Positions 10,959 to 23,342 of a stretch of 64,000 bases of DNA are shown piece after piece. The stretch lies in NCBI GenBank assembly GCA_001600055.1, contig BCIV01000007.1:434001-498000 (forward strand), read 5' to 3'. The translations under genes were made by a program, and so were the position numbers. The DNA comes from Filobasidium wieringae. Its lineage: Eukaryota; Basidiomycota; Tremellomycetes; Filobasidiales; Filobasidiaceae. The stretch's first letter is position 1. Every line of letters starts with the position of its first letter. Below the pieces are notes generated by a model. It was given only the letters and a program-made list of their open reading frames with translations, searched no databases and was not told the DNA's origin.

Positions 10959-11205
10959 TACTGCTCCTATTTCACCGCACAGAGTTGTATCTTGCATCAA
11001 TCATATATCCAGGCATGTAGTATACACCGAAAACTCAGAAGCCGACGACTATAAGCACAACTCATAGAAGAACATACGGGAAAAGCGAAGAGGAAAAGGT
11101 ATACAAAGTGATCGATTGCAAAGAAGCTCAATGATCCGAAACTGTTACGTTCGATCAGACTCCCCTCTTTGAACCTGACCACTCTTGTTGGTATTATAGG
11201 TACGA

Positions 11206-12757
11206 CTAGTACCTCTGTCCCTGACCGAACTGACTAGCAGCGAAATAAGGTCCCTCTCCCTTGGTAGGTCTGCCCAAGCTAGGTTCCCTCATCAAACCCG
11301 AACCATGGCCTTCCTGACTACCCGCACCGTACATCCTCTCCTCGTGATCGTCGTGGTACTGACTAGGCATGGCAGGAACGGGTGGAGCCGAAGCTGCCTG
11401 TAAACCCCCCGCGCCTGCTCCCATTCCAGCAAAGTTGGTCCCTACGGTGGAAGGACCGCGACGAAGATCCGCATACCCGGTTCCCCCTACGGTTTCATCC
11501 GCATGAACGGTATAATCCTGCTGAACCTGAGGCGCGTAACCATAAGGCTCGTAACTGCCCATGGGAGGGGAATAGTTGGAACTGGCGATCCCGCCTTCGG
11601 CAGGGGTAAAGTCATGACTGGGAACACCATGCAGGTAATTGTTGGAGTGATCGTGGTAACCTCCGGCGTACTTCTCTTGCTCATCCGCGTCCAGTTCGGA
11701 GACGAACTGACGACGTTGACGGTCGGCTTCAGAGAGGGAACCACCGGAGTATCGGTTCCTGGTCTTCTCAAGGAAAGGATCGGGTGCGCCGGCGTGAGGA
11801 GAGAAATCGAGGGGTTGCATACGCTCCTGAAGAAATGGCAGGAAGTGTATCAATATTCCGGGTCCCTAGCATCAACCGAATAACAATCCCGAGCACTCAC
11901 ATCGAACTTCTTGCTAGGACCCAACTTCCATTTCCTAATGATCGTCCAAATCGCCAAAGCCCCAACGATAACACTGGCCACGACGATGATCGCGATCATT
12001 GCCGTCTTTCCGACACTAAGCTTCGAACTTCCTCCACTCGCTGCAGCAGCAGAAGCGGAGGAAGTAGCGGTCGAATGCGTTGCAGTGGATTTGACGAGGT
12101 TGGGTGCGGACGAGGTGGGGAGAGCGGTACTGGGGACGACGGTCGATTTGATAGTGCTGATTTGAGGAGCGATGGTGGTAGTACTGGTAGAGGTCGAAGC
12201 TTGGGCGGGAGTGGAGGTGGAAGAAGTGGTAGTGACTGTTACAGGAGCGACGGAGCTCTGTACGTTGCTAACGGTGACTACTCGGATGGAAGGGGTAAAT
12301 CTTAGTAAATTATTCTTGTTGTACCTAGTAGAATCTAGGACTCACCAGTATCAACCACATCACTGGCCACGGCCGAGCTAGAAGTGACAGCAGCCGCGGT
12401 CGTAGGAACGACCGACGAGCTAGTGACAACTACCTGACTCGGTTGCTGCTGGACAGAACTGGAGGTCTGAACGACATCCGCCTGAGTACTAGTGGTAGCG
12501 GCTGCGACGGGCGTGGAACTGGTGGTCACGTCCGCTTCGGTCTCAGTAGGTACAGCGGCGGCGACAGAGGAAGTGGCTTGATGACCGAGCTCCACCGATT
12601 GAGCGGCGGTTTCGGTCAAGTTGAAAGCGGCACCTGCTCGACGAGAGAGGTCCAGTCGTCTGTGAGGGTGGGGGATATGAGAAAGTTCCGCAGCCGCCAG
12701 GAGAGGAGTGAGGCTGAGAAGTAAGGTAATAAGGGTTGGGGGAGTTGCGAGACGCAT
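11206..12757 (-). CDS. Secreted-type Ser/Thr-rich single-pass membrane protein
   Basis: Exons 12757-12346, 12280-11901 and 11826-11206 give 470 residues in frame. A signal peptide (MRLATPPTLITLLLSLTPLLA) is followed by a Ser/Thr/Val-rich region of about 220 residues, probably heavily O-mannosylated. A transmembrane helix (MIAIIVVASVIVGALAIW) follows, then a basic stop-transfer segment IIRKWKLGPSKKFDERMQP. The cytoplasmic tail is rich in Tyr, Gly, Pro and Asp. The layout resembles fungal cell-wall sensors and mucin-like membrane proteins (Wsc/Mid2 style), but I see no WSC domain, so no name is given. Confidence 0.75.
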
Positions 12758-13522
12758 TGTTTAGGCGTAGATGGTATGGGAATTCGGGCTGGGTTGTTGT
12801 AGTCGAGACGAGACGAGATCACACGAGGGCGATTCACTGAATTTGTTTGTTTTTCTTCACAGAGCCTCGCTTTCAAGGACAAGTCGCTCACCAGGAGATC
12901 GATTCGTCTTTCAAGTGAGTATTTGTTGAGCACGAAGTGATTTGGATATTCAATCAAATCGACTGAAAGAGGGGAGACGGGGTTTACTGATGAAAGGAGG
13001 TAAAAGGAGTAGGTCGTGTCTGTTTGTTGTTTGTTTGAACGAAGCGTGTTTCCACTGGAGACACTTGCGTTGGCTGGATGTTATTTGAAACGAGAGTTGT
13101 GTGTTGCCCGTTGGCGAGTGAGTGGTTCGATGTGAGTGTGTAGCAGGGGAGAGCGAGTGAGGATTGGTTGAGGGTTAAAAGACGAGGTCGTTGCATTCTG
13201 ATTGATGTGATCGACGATTCCTAAACAAAGAAGCTCGTCCCTTTCTTACGCGCGCAACGGAGTTCTCCCTCTAGCGCGACTTCCCGGCGAACCGTATTCT
13301 TGAAACACCGGCAAACAATCAACGATCACTTACAGCCAAGCAGACTACAATCACTTCCCTCACATCGCAAAGACTCATGCCAGATGGCTAGCCATACGCC
13401 TTCCTCTTTCAGCCTGGGAGGCAACCAACTAGACCCATCCAACTGTCCGGCGCTCTACCAAATGCCGTAACCCGCGTCCAACGGAACCAACCTCCTGTCA
13501 AGTTCAACCAACATCTACCCAT
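12758..13522. other. Intergenic region upstream of the mucin-like gene
   Basis: Holds the promoter of the membrane protein on the minus strand and the 3' flank of the sugar transporter. No supported coding sequence, RNA gene or repeat is seen. Confidence 0.4.
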
Positions 13523-15399
13523 TCACGACCTCCTATACAATCTCCACCAAACGACCACCCCCGCCGCGAATTGCACGGCCATGAAAACCCAGAACACCCT
13601 TCCCTCTCCTTCCCTCTGTCTTCTTCCTGTCTCCCAACTCAGAGCGTTCCTGAGCGGCAAGAAGCCCAGCGCAACGCAAAAGCTAGAGATCCAACTGATC
13701 GATGTACCCAAGCTCGAAGTCCCCCTGACCGCTTGAGACGGTACCAGGTCACTTATCAGCAAAAAGCAAATCGGGCCCAGACCGCTCGCAAACGAAGCGA
13801 CAAAGGTAAAGATCGGAATACCGCTGAACAGCAGTGAATGCGTATTCAGGCCGTACGAAAGGAAAGCGGAGGAAACGATCATTCCTCCGAGCGAAAAGAA
13901 TAGCAACGGGATCTTGCCCAGTCGCTGGATCGATCGCCATCGTATCAGCACCCGTTTCTTTCTTTCGAAATTCAGAGTTCAGAGATGAACAACTCACGTC
14001 GACCAAGAACATAGGAGGTAGAGTCATGATCACGTTCAAAAGCGCAATCCCGATCCCAATCAACCCAGCACGATCGGGTACAATAGGCTGCAACACCGAA
14101 GTCGAGTAGAAGAGCACCGCACTACCGTCGGATGAACAGACACACAATCAGAACGAGCTCATAGACCTAGATCTTCAGTATATGAGACTCACTTGATCCC
14201 GGACAACTGTTGGACAGCGAGCATGAATCCGACGAGCAGAACCTTCGGCCTCAGGGTAGGGTTGGAAAGGAGAGAACGGATCGAAGACGATTCTTGGTTT
14301 CCGCGTTTCGAGCGAGTAAGCAGGGGTTCTTCTGAGGTAGCGAGTATAGCAGGAGAGATAGGTAAAGTCAGAATTGACAAGATTATGGTGGGAGAATGGA
14401 CGGAGAGGGAGGTACCTTCGTTCGGAATGGATCGGTCCTCTCCGTCTTCCCTCTCATCGTGCATGTGATCCTCACTCCTCTCAGTATCGTCTTCACCCCC
14501 GTTTCTACCTTCCCTCCCCTTCATATAGCCCCTCAACACCCAACCCAATCCGATCTGACAAACAGCTACCACCCCACTCCCCAGTACCGCCCATCGCCAG
14601 CCTCCTTTTCTCTCCCCTTTCATGCCAGTCGAAGCCAGACCTACAAGCTGAGCGGATAAGATCCCGCAGACTATTGCGAGCTGGTTCAAGGTCCCGATTC
14701 TGCCTTTGTTACGTTGAATCGAGGAGTGGGAGGAGGTTTGGGAGAGGAGGGAGAGCAGGGGAGTAACAGTTGTCAGAGCTAGACCAGCTGTTAATCCCGA
14801 GATCAATCTGTGATTCGACGTAAGAGAGATGTTAATGAGGATACGGAAAGCAGGAGGTAAGGCGAGGTTACACTAACCGTCCGGCCGCTAACATTATCCA
14901 ACTGACTGAACCGCCCATGATCACACTCCCGATCAAATTGATCACTCCGGTGATCCAAATACATCCGATCATTCCTACCTTCCCGATCACCTTGCTGGCA
15001 CTGAGACTACCGACCAGTCCTCCTAATGTGAAGATGGCGGTGATTATACTGTAGCGAGTAGAGGTTATTCCTAGACAGTGGGACGAAGGGGAGGAACACG
15101 TGAGGGATGGTTCAGGGAAGTTGAGTTCGGAGATATGGTACCCGTCTGTAAACGTCGATCTACATCAGCCCGGAGCATACAGGATGGAAGAAGAGCAGCT
15201 TACAGTACCATGATGAGCTGGAAATATAGAATAGTAGGATCAATACGTGCCCGATTCTCACGCGGTCAGTTGGACTCACATTGATACCCATACTATCAAA
15301 CTATATTCTGCTAAGAGGGACATCTTCGATATTGGTTGACGATGTAGGTGGAGTAGAATCGAAAGTGGAAGTGGATGATCGATATGAGATCATGGGCAT
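13523..15399 (-). CDS. MFS sugar transporter (vacuolar Vps73/Ybr241c-like); 5' end disrupted or unresolved
   Basis: Well-supported exons are 15145-14878, 14807-14193, 14121-13998 and 13924-13523, joining in frame. They show GYHISELN, IFTLGGLVGS, GRLISGLTAGLALT, VQQLSGINAVLFYS, the DRLGKIPLL loop and a C-terminal FLPLRNALSW block, typical of Vps73/Ybr241c-type members of the sugar porter family, which act in vacuolar or plasma membranes. Upstream, an ATG at 15399 opens a 32-codon leader ending in an in-frame TAG (15301-15303). The next in-frame bases continue as FDSMGIN and then LIMV (15217-15204), as if the leader once ran on. None of the canonical joins I tried connects LIMV to GYHISELN in frame. 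The gene may be inactive, or the sequence may carry errors. The loop between the two halves (about 14350-14530) is unusually long and acidic. Confidence 0.7.
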
Positions 15400-15785
15400 G
15401 TGCCGGCTCTGTTTATCATTTGTATCCGACCTCTACCGGATGTAAATTACGGCATAACCCTCCGAACTCTTGATCAATCTCGTTCATACTTTGTCTTCTC
15501 CTTCACATTCTACTTCACCTTTTCACTTTCTCAGCTTCGATTGGACGATATAATTACCCTAGAGATCATCGAAAATCCACATTGAAACCTTGGGAACTGG
15601 CTGTAGCAGGTCGAAAGGGTCTCTCGCTGGTTGTACAAGACAAACAAGATGAACGCCGAGTAACAAGCAATTACTATTCATTTTCAGTCGAAACATCCGC
15701 ACCCTGAGCTTCAGCCGTCCACTCTACCACTCTACAGCTCTTCCCATAATCTGTCAAGATACCTATAGAGCAACAAACTATCGAG
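15400..15785. other. Divergent promoter region, transporter and kinase
   Basis: About 390 bp between the transporter leader (minus) and the septation kinase start (plus). It is T-rich near 15480-15560. No specific element is identified. Confidence 0.35.
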
Positions 15786-18700
15786 ATGTCGAGCCGACCT
15801 GGAGATCCAGGCTCAGCTTCGGGAATGGTCATGTCCAACTACGCAAGTCTCCCTCTGTTCTTTTTTAAAACGAATGACCAGCTTATCCTCCCCGTGCCAT
15901 CCTTATAGCAACTCGGAGAAGCCTTAGGGAAAGGCGCTTCCGCACAAGTCTACAGTCCGTCACTCTGCATCCCAAATTTGACCCTATACCGCAGCTCGTT
16001 CGCTCATAATTTCGTTCACATAGAGGCCTTGAATTGGACAACAGGCGAGACTGTAGCGATCAAGAAGATCTCTCTGAGTGATATTCCGAAAGCGGAGTTG
16101 GGAGACATAATGGTCGGTCTCTCCCTCTTTGTTAAACATGCATGTGAATTAGCTGATATAAAGTGTTGGCCATGGAATAGAGTGAGATCGACCTGTTGAA
16201 GAACTTGAACGTGAGTTCAACAAAATCGATTTGACTGAAACGGGCCGGACATTGACGTGTTCCAATGAAACTCCATAGAATGAGAATATCGTCAAATACA
16301 AGGGTACGAGGACGCCACCATAATAATGCAGCTTCAAGCTGATTTCTTCTCGGTTTATTATCGTTTTGTTAGGATTCTTCAAGACCTCCGAATTCCTATA
16401 TATCATCCTGGAGTAAGCGCGATGACATGGCCATTGTGGATCGAGGTTCTGACACAATCTGTGAAACGCTTAGGTACTGCGAGAATGGATCGTTACAATA
16501 TATCTTGAAACGATATGGGAAATTCCCTGAAGATTTAGTGGCAGTTTACATATCCCAAGTCCGTCACTCTTCCTCTCCTCTTTCCTAATGGGCTTCTAAC
16601 GCCCGATCCGTGACTCCAGGTCTTACAAGGTCTCATTTACCTTCATTCGCAAGGAGTGATCCACCGCGATATAAAAGGCGCTAACATATTGACGAACAAG
16701 GACGGGTCGGTCAAACTGGCCGATTTCGGTGTGGCTACTATGATGCCTGGATTAGTAGGAGATGCAAATGCAGGAGGAGGAGATGACAGTGTCGTAGGGA
16801 GTCCCTACTGGAGTAAGTTTACGGGAGATCTCTTAGGGGTAATGGGCTTTGAGAGGAATCGCTGATGTATGGTCTGTATGTAGTGGCGCCTGAGGTAATC
16901 GAGCAGAATGGAGCGACTCCTTCTTCTGATATTTGGTGAGCCTAGTCCAGCACTACGTGTTTCTAGCTCACGGGCTGATTTGTTTGCGATTGTAGGAGCG
17001 TTGGATGCGTGGTGATCGAGCTATTGGAAGGTCAACCGCCTTACCATTCTCTTGAGCCTATGCAGGCTTTGTTTAGGATCGTTCAGGATGATTGCCCCCC
17101 TATTCCCGATGGAGCTTCAGGGGTGAGCTATCGTTCGTTCTGATATGAGGAGAACGGCACTAACCAATCGATCAACCCCGGTCCTTTTCGCAGATGGTGA
17201 AAGACTTCTTGTACCAATGTTTCCAGAAAGATCCCAATCTCCGTGTCTCTGCGAGAAAATTGGCAAAACATCCTTGGATGATGGCAGCTCAACGTCAGTC
17301 GGAATCTTCCCGCCCGGTCAGTGTGCCGCAGACCATCAGTTCTGCTGGACAAACGTCTACTGTGGGGTCAGAGACTGTTCGGGCTGTACCGATTGGAGCG
17401 GGACAGAGTAGGATCTCCTCCGGAGAAAAGACCAAATCGAAATTGATCATCACGAAGAGAAAGAATAGTGGTCAAGCTCTGTTACCTCCAGGTCAGGAGA
17501 ATCGAACAGAGGCAGGGAGGAACTTTTCGGGTCAAAGTGTCAAAATGGAGGCGACCGGAAGTGGAGGCTCCGGATCAGGACGGAAGGCTATCAACGATAT
17601 GAAACGACGACCTCTTACTACTGTTTACAACGATGCTATTCAGCGCGTACAAGATTGGAATGAAGCCTTACAATGTGAGTCTTGGCTTGTAGAGCCGGCC
17701 CAAACAGCCGATCTGATTTAATTTTCTGTGTAGCTGTTCCAAAAGCATCTCCCAGGGTATTGCGAAGGGTTCAGAATACCCTTGACAATCAAAACAAGCC
17801 TAAACCTTCAAAACCTGCTGAAATGGCCGAATCTTCGTCAGGAGAATCGCTTGCTGCTCATCTAGCTTCTGTTGGGAGGAAACCCAATGGGATATGGATC
17901 AGACCGCTGAACAAAGATATCGAGGAGTTGAAGGAGAGTAGCGGAAGCGAAAAGGAGGGGTCTGTATGGGACGATGACTTTGATGAAGCTCCTGATTTAA
18001 AGAGATTTGAGAAAGGTGAGCAGGATCGCGTGACTAGAACCTGGTAAGTTTCCTGAATCCTGGCTTTCTAGCTCGCGTGGTATCGAAACCTGGTCATGAT
18101 GAACCTGATAACATGAAAACGATCAAACCTGCAAGATCTCCTTTGAATTCGCCTCCCGAGATTTCCCGGCCTTTCCCATCTTTGACGAGATCTGTCGCGG
18201 CCAACTATACCTTGGATGCTAATGAGGATAGTTCGGAAGACTACTCAGATCTGGCTCCATCTGATGATCTTGAGCTGGGAGAAAAGGTCCAGCGATTCAA
18301 GCTAAATGGCCTGAAGCCCCACACCATATATCGCCCCGAAGATATCTCCGCTCTAAGTCTTCGAGGGACTCCTGGTCCATCTCGATCGAACTCCTCAAGA
18401 GGTCCAAGTGGTGGCTATTTCGAAAGGCCGAGACTATCATCTTCAGGATCTGCCGGCAGTATCTCTTCGAAGTCGCCTTCAAGGTCAGCTTCTTTCCGTA
18501 TATCATCGGTTGCGGAAGCGGAGCATTTCGAAGCTACAGAAAAGGAGCTGAAGAAGTACGCGGAGGAGGAAGACGAAGGATATGACGATGTATTTGCTGC
18601 TGGTGATGCAACGAAACATCTAAGTATGTCGTCGCTACATCTGGAATCGATCGTGCAAAAGCTGATCTGCTTGTCAAATAGTCGTACAGTCCAATTCCGA

Positions 18701-21376
18701 ACTCCTGAAATTAGGGACGCGGCGGTCTGATCGCAGTGACGTTGAGGACGAGGATTTCGATCCTTTCGCAGATGTAAGCCTTGTCGGTTTCCGTAAATGG
18801 CGGAATCTGACCTTGATGTCGATAGATCGAGGATTCATACTCGATGATGGACGTGGAGTCTAATCTTATGCGAGATAAACATGCAATGCTTTGCAGTAAT
18901 CTGAACGACCTCATCGAACAGCTTCAGCCGGCCTCTGCCGAAGAGATACTACGAACCGCAAGCACAGATCTAGCAAGTACATTATATTAGACGTGAAGGC
19001 TTCCTCCTGCTGACGTACTTCGAAATAGCTTGGCATATTAGATGGCGCACCTGGTTTGCAAGACTACTTTGTGGCAACACATGGGATGCTGGCTGTACTA
19101 GAAGTTCTTGAATCAGCTCCGGGCAGAGATGTTGTGCTGAACCTGCTTAAGATGATCAATCTGGTTTGTGCAGTCCGCGTAGCACTATCAAAGTCGACGA
19201 ATACTGAATCGGATGATTTGCAGATGATTGCCACCGAACCCGGCGTATTGGAAAATTTATGTCTGACAGGAGCTATACCGGTGATCAAGACATTCACAGG
19301 CAGACGATATTCACTGCAGACCCGACTGGAAGCCGCCACATTCGTCGGTTCGCTGACTAACTCAGCTTTGACTCTACAAATGTTTATTTCGTAAGTATAG
19401 GTGCAAGAAGCGCCATCATCAGTAACTGATGGAGTGAGGCTCTAGCTGCCGGGGTCTTCGTGTACTAGTTGAACTGCTGGACGAGGACTATTCTTCCAAT
19501 CGGGACCTAGTGCTTTCGGCTCTTCGAGGTGTAGCGTCTGTTTTTGATTTGCAGACACCTACGCCGAAGAACGATTTTTGTCGAATGTTCATCCGAGAAG
19601 GTATCGTTGAGCCATTAGGAACGGCTTTGCTACATATTCTTAAGGATGACATAGAAGAAATGGACCAGTCCAAAACGCAAATTGTCGGCATAGTGCTTAT
19701 GTTCTGCCAAACCGCACAAGCGGACAGCCGTATGCGAGAAGCGTTGGGCACAAGGAGCTTTGTCAAGCGTGAGTCACACCCGATTGAGACGTGACATCGA
19801 GATGACTGAAGATCCGGCTGCTTTAGGTTTGCTTCGAGCTTGTTCATCGCTTAGTTCGCCTTGGCTCGCAACAACTGTTAAAGCGGTAAAGCATCTGTCA
19901 ACCAGTCCACCATTACTGGATGTTCTACAGAATGCGGATGCCATAGCAGTGTTGGTCAAGGTTCTGGATGAGAACCTCGCTCGAAGCGGAACCAATGTAA
20001 GCCGAAGAGATGTGAAAGTACATGCTCGTAGCTAATTCCGTTAACTTCCAGGAAATCTGCTCGCATGTTTTCCAAACGGTTTTCAATTTGTGCCGGTTGA
20101 GTAGAACTCGACAGGAAGAGGCGGCAACGAATGGCATCATTCCCCTTCTGCAAAGAGCATTGAAGTCCAACTCGCCAATGAAGGAGTTCGCCCTTCCCAT
20201 ATTGTGCGACATGGTTAATGCGGGCAAGACCGCCAGAAGACAGTTGTGGAAATACGGAGGTGTACAAGGCGAGTAAGGCGGTCGTGCGACATTAGACGTG
20301 TTCTGACCTGCTTTAGATATAGTGTACCTGGACTTGCTGCCCGATACATATTGGAAGGTAAGATGACGAATGCGCAATTCGATGAGATGATTTGCTGATC
20401 GCTTGAATATATAGGTTGCTGCCCTAGAAGCGATCGTATTCTGGCAAGTGTTGGCTCGATCAAGGTTCCGAACTCCAATCAATCTAAACAGAAGCGACTA
20501 CATAGGCTTCAAGATGAGACCGCTCGAGTGGAGGACGAACTACTGGAAAAGTCGTCTATCGACTCTCTACGCTTTGCTTTTACAAAGGCTCAAGGTACCT
20601 CGTTTGAGGGCATTCTCGAACCGTAAGAGCACCATACTCATGCCGACAATCCTATGGTCACGAAGCTCAAATTTGTTCATGTACAGTTTCTTGAAGCTGT
20701 TGAGAGCGTCACCTCAAATCACTGTAGCCTTATCTCAGGCCCAGGTATTCAAGAGGATTGTAGATGGTTTGCACAAAAAGGCAAAGCCAATTACGAAACT
20801 CAACTTGCTAAGGATCATCAAAGTAACGAGCGAGCATCATCCTCAACATGAAAATCTGGCAGACAGATTCGGCTTGTCGAAGATTGTTGAGGAGTTAGGA
20901 AGGCAAGATGAGGCAGTCCTTGTCCGACAGGTAGGTGATGCTGACAAACTTGAAATTGAACATGTTCTGACGTATTGTTGCTTGGGTGGTTCTTGATTTG
21001 ATCCGTAACGATAGTTGGCGAAAGAGATAGCACCAGCTCTACTACCAAAATCGGGCTCGACAGAAGGATCAGTGAATGAGGCGACACCTAGGCAAGTGGT
21101 ACGGCGATCAGCCTCTGCTCTGGACCCAAAGCCGGTCGGCCGGTCGGATCATCAGAAACACAAGCGGAAAATTTCGCGAAACCAACTGAGGTAAGCAACA
21201 AGCTGGTACAGGCTCGCTTTCGAGCTGAAGTCGTTCTCTCCAGCAACATACACTGGACAGAAGAGGGGGGCAAGATCACGCCCGTATTAGGCCGTCCGTC
21301 TCGCCCGCCTTCTACGCCCGCGAAGGGCGTTCTGCGTGCTCCCGCGATTACAAAACAAGAAGGGCCATCAAAGTAA
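15786..21376 (+). CDS. Cdc7/SepH-type septation-initiation (SIN/MEN) protein kinase
   Basis: About 24 exons code for roughly 1,300 residues. The N-terminal kinase domain has [19 protein letters not shown] (Gly loop), VAIKKI (Lys), [24 protein letters not shown] and the DIWSVGC block, as in S. pombe Cdc7, Aspergillus SepH and Cdc15. A long Ser/Pro-rich linker follows. Then comes an Arm/HEAT-like C-terminal region (AIVFWLQ-like AIVFWQ joined to [18 protein letters not shown]). The family drives the septation initiation or mitotic exit network at spindle poles. The exons from 15786 to 20930 join in frame (3,819 nt). Introns at 15843, 18973 and 20269 use GC donors. The last two exons, after 21015, are uncertain in frame, although the ending KQEGPSK-stop at 21376 is likely. 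Confidence 0.88.
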
Positions 21377-21499
21377 ACGTGCATAACGAGATTATATTTA
21401 CGACACGATGACGAGATACAGAATGCATGCTAGTGCTGCTACGAAAGCAGTCAGGACGATGACCATGATGATTATGATGATGATGCTGTGTATGTTTGA

Positions 21500-22923
21500 C
21501 TATGACGATGATACCGGTTTCTCTAGGATTGGTGTTTGCTTTGAAGACTTAGACTCGGGTTGCGAGGTCGTTTCTTTAGTTGCCAAGGCGATGCGAGGTG
21601 CAACATAGGGGAAAATCCAATCCCATTTGACCTGCCATGCATTGATGTCGGTCTTGACCATTAAACATAGGTCTACAAATCGGGCTTAGAGTTCAGTCGT
21701 CGCCTCTGTATGGACTACAAATTGCAGACTTACAGATGGCTCCGACCATGATCAGATAAGCGCCCATTCCCGTCCCAAAGTGCCAAATGGCTATAATGGT
21801 CCGGAATTCGATCAAACACTGGTCAATCCGTAGGCAATACGAGTTCACTGACCATGACCTTCGAGCAAGAACCCAAATGGGCTGATCTTCTCTCTCGCGG
21901 TTCTCCAAGTTTCACAAAAGACGTTATCAAGGTTCCACACTCCGAAAGCGCCTGCAAAAGAAGCCACTCCGGTACCCAGTAAACGATAGACCGTGCTCCT
22001 CGCTTCCGACTGAGGAGGGGTTTGCGTGCGAATTATATGGACGAGACGAACGACGGACAGGAGCTGGATGGTAGCGAAGGAGATTTGGTGGTAGATCGGG
22101 TTGGGAAGGGTCATACTAGAAGACACGAAAGGTCTAAGCTAGCACCGAGTTCGACGAATCATGAGGACTTACTAGCTGACAGTGACGAAAAGGTCAAAAG
22201 CTAGCATGACGACTACTCCTGCAGGTCCCCATCTCATGTTGAATCCAGGTTTGGTATCGAAGACCATCAATGCGCAGTAGGTGATAACGTATATCTGCAC
22301 ACAGCAGGGATCAAACATCCAAGACTAAGCTCCTGTCTACGATCATTCACTCGGTCTACTTACCATAGGAAGCTCGTCAAGGAGCTGCCACGCCCATTTA
22401 AGCTGTCTCGTCGACCTCTTGAATCAGTAGAAGCTCAATCAACATCTTCTTTGCGCATGACTTACAGTCATGTGAAACCCGAAACTTCCGATTCCAATCA
22501 AACACAACCCAAGCATCAAGATTCCGTATCTCTTTGGGAGCCCATGCTTGTTGCATTTATACCATCCGTACAGGCCCAAAGCGATGAAGGGGATGTTGGA
22601 GATGGTGTTGACGAACTCCGCGACGTACTTGGTGACTTCATAGTTGTTTTCGCACCTAGGGAGGATCAAAAGACGTTGGTTAGCATTCAAAAGCTTGCTC
22701 AAATCAGAAATTTCGACTTACCAATCGATAGTACCTAGTTGTACATTGTCAGAAATTGCTTAGTCATTCTAGTTTGAATTGCAACTGAAACGATTCGCTT
22801 ACTCGTATGAGCTCCCCAGACTGTCGAGATGCACGTATCTGATTAGTAGAGCTCCCTGTGCGATATCCATGCCCACTCACATCCTTCCGAGACCTGACCG
22901 ACTTTGAGATTTTCAAAACCCAT
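21500..22923 (-). CDS. Alkaline ceramidase (Ypc1/Ydc1/ACER family)
   Basis: Nine exons: 22923-22881, 22820-22803, 22734-22722, 22655-22466, 22402-22364, 22294-22173, 22115-21853, 21790-21734 and 21672-21500, giving 305 residues in frame. Splicing two tiny exons (18 and 13 nt) rebuilds WGAHTSTIDWCENNY, the ACER N-terminal motif. It continues as FVNTISNIPFI, GIGSFGFHMT, WQLLDELPMIYVI, LDNVFC and HFGTGMGAY, which carry the conserved Ser, Asp and His residues of the zinc-dependent active site. Several hydrophobic segments fit a seven-helix integral ER/Golgi membrane protein. It hydrolyses (dihydro/phyto)ceramide to sphingoid base and fatty acid. The gene converges on the kinase gene, with 123 bp between the stop codons. 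Confidence 0.92.
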
Positions 22924-23342
22924 ATTATAGATAGCTGGCTAATAAGCAATAAACGGCGGGACGTGAAGTTATCGCAGCGAGTCGAGATTAAAGACAAGGT
23001 ATCCGCTTGAGGAGGAGGAGGAAGGACGTTGGTATGCAGACTAGATATTATGAGGTCAACTGGTCCAATGAGAATCGTTTTGCAGGTTGCTAAGCCAGAA
23101 AATCTTGAAATAAAGAGCGTTTACGTTGGTCGTCAGCTTGAGAATAAATAGAAGCCCGGCCGCCATTTACTTCCGAGATATCGGCAACGTCAGCCGGAAT
23201 CCCGGATGCAGATCGAGAGACCGGCGTGATCGTCGATAACTGCCGTGAATGATTTTCTAGTGCTACAAACAATTTCAACAGAGAGCGCAACAGAAGCAAA
23301 GGCAACCTCCTCCTCGTCGTTTTTCCAGTTCCCTATACTACG
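22924..23342. other. Intergenic region, ceramidase promoter
   Basis: About 420 bp between two minus-strand genes. It contains the 5' flank of the ceramidase and the 3' flank of the kinase. No coding or repeat sign. Confidence 0.35.
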
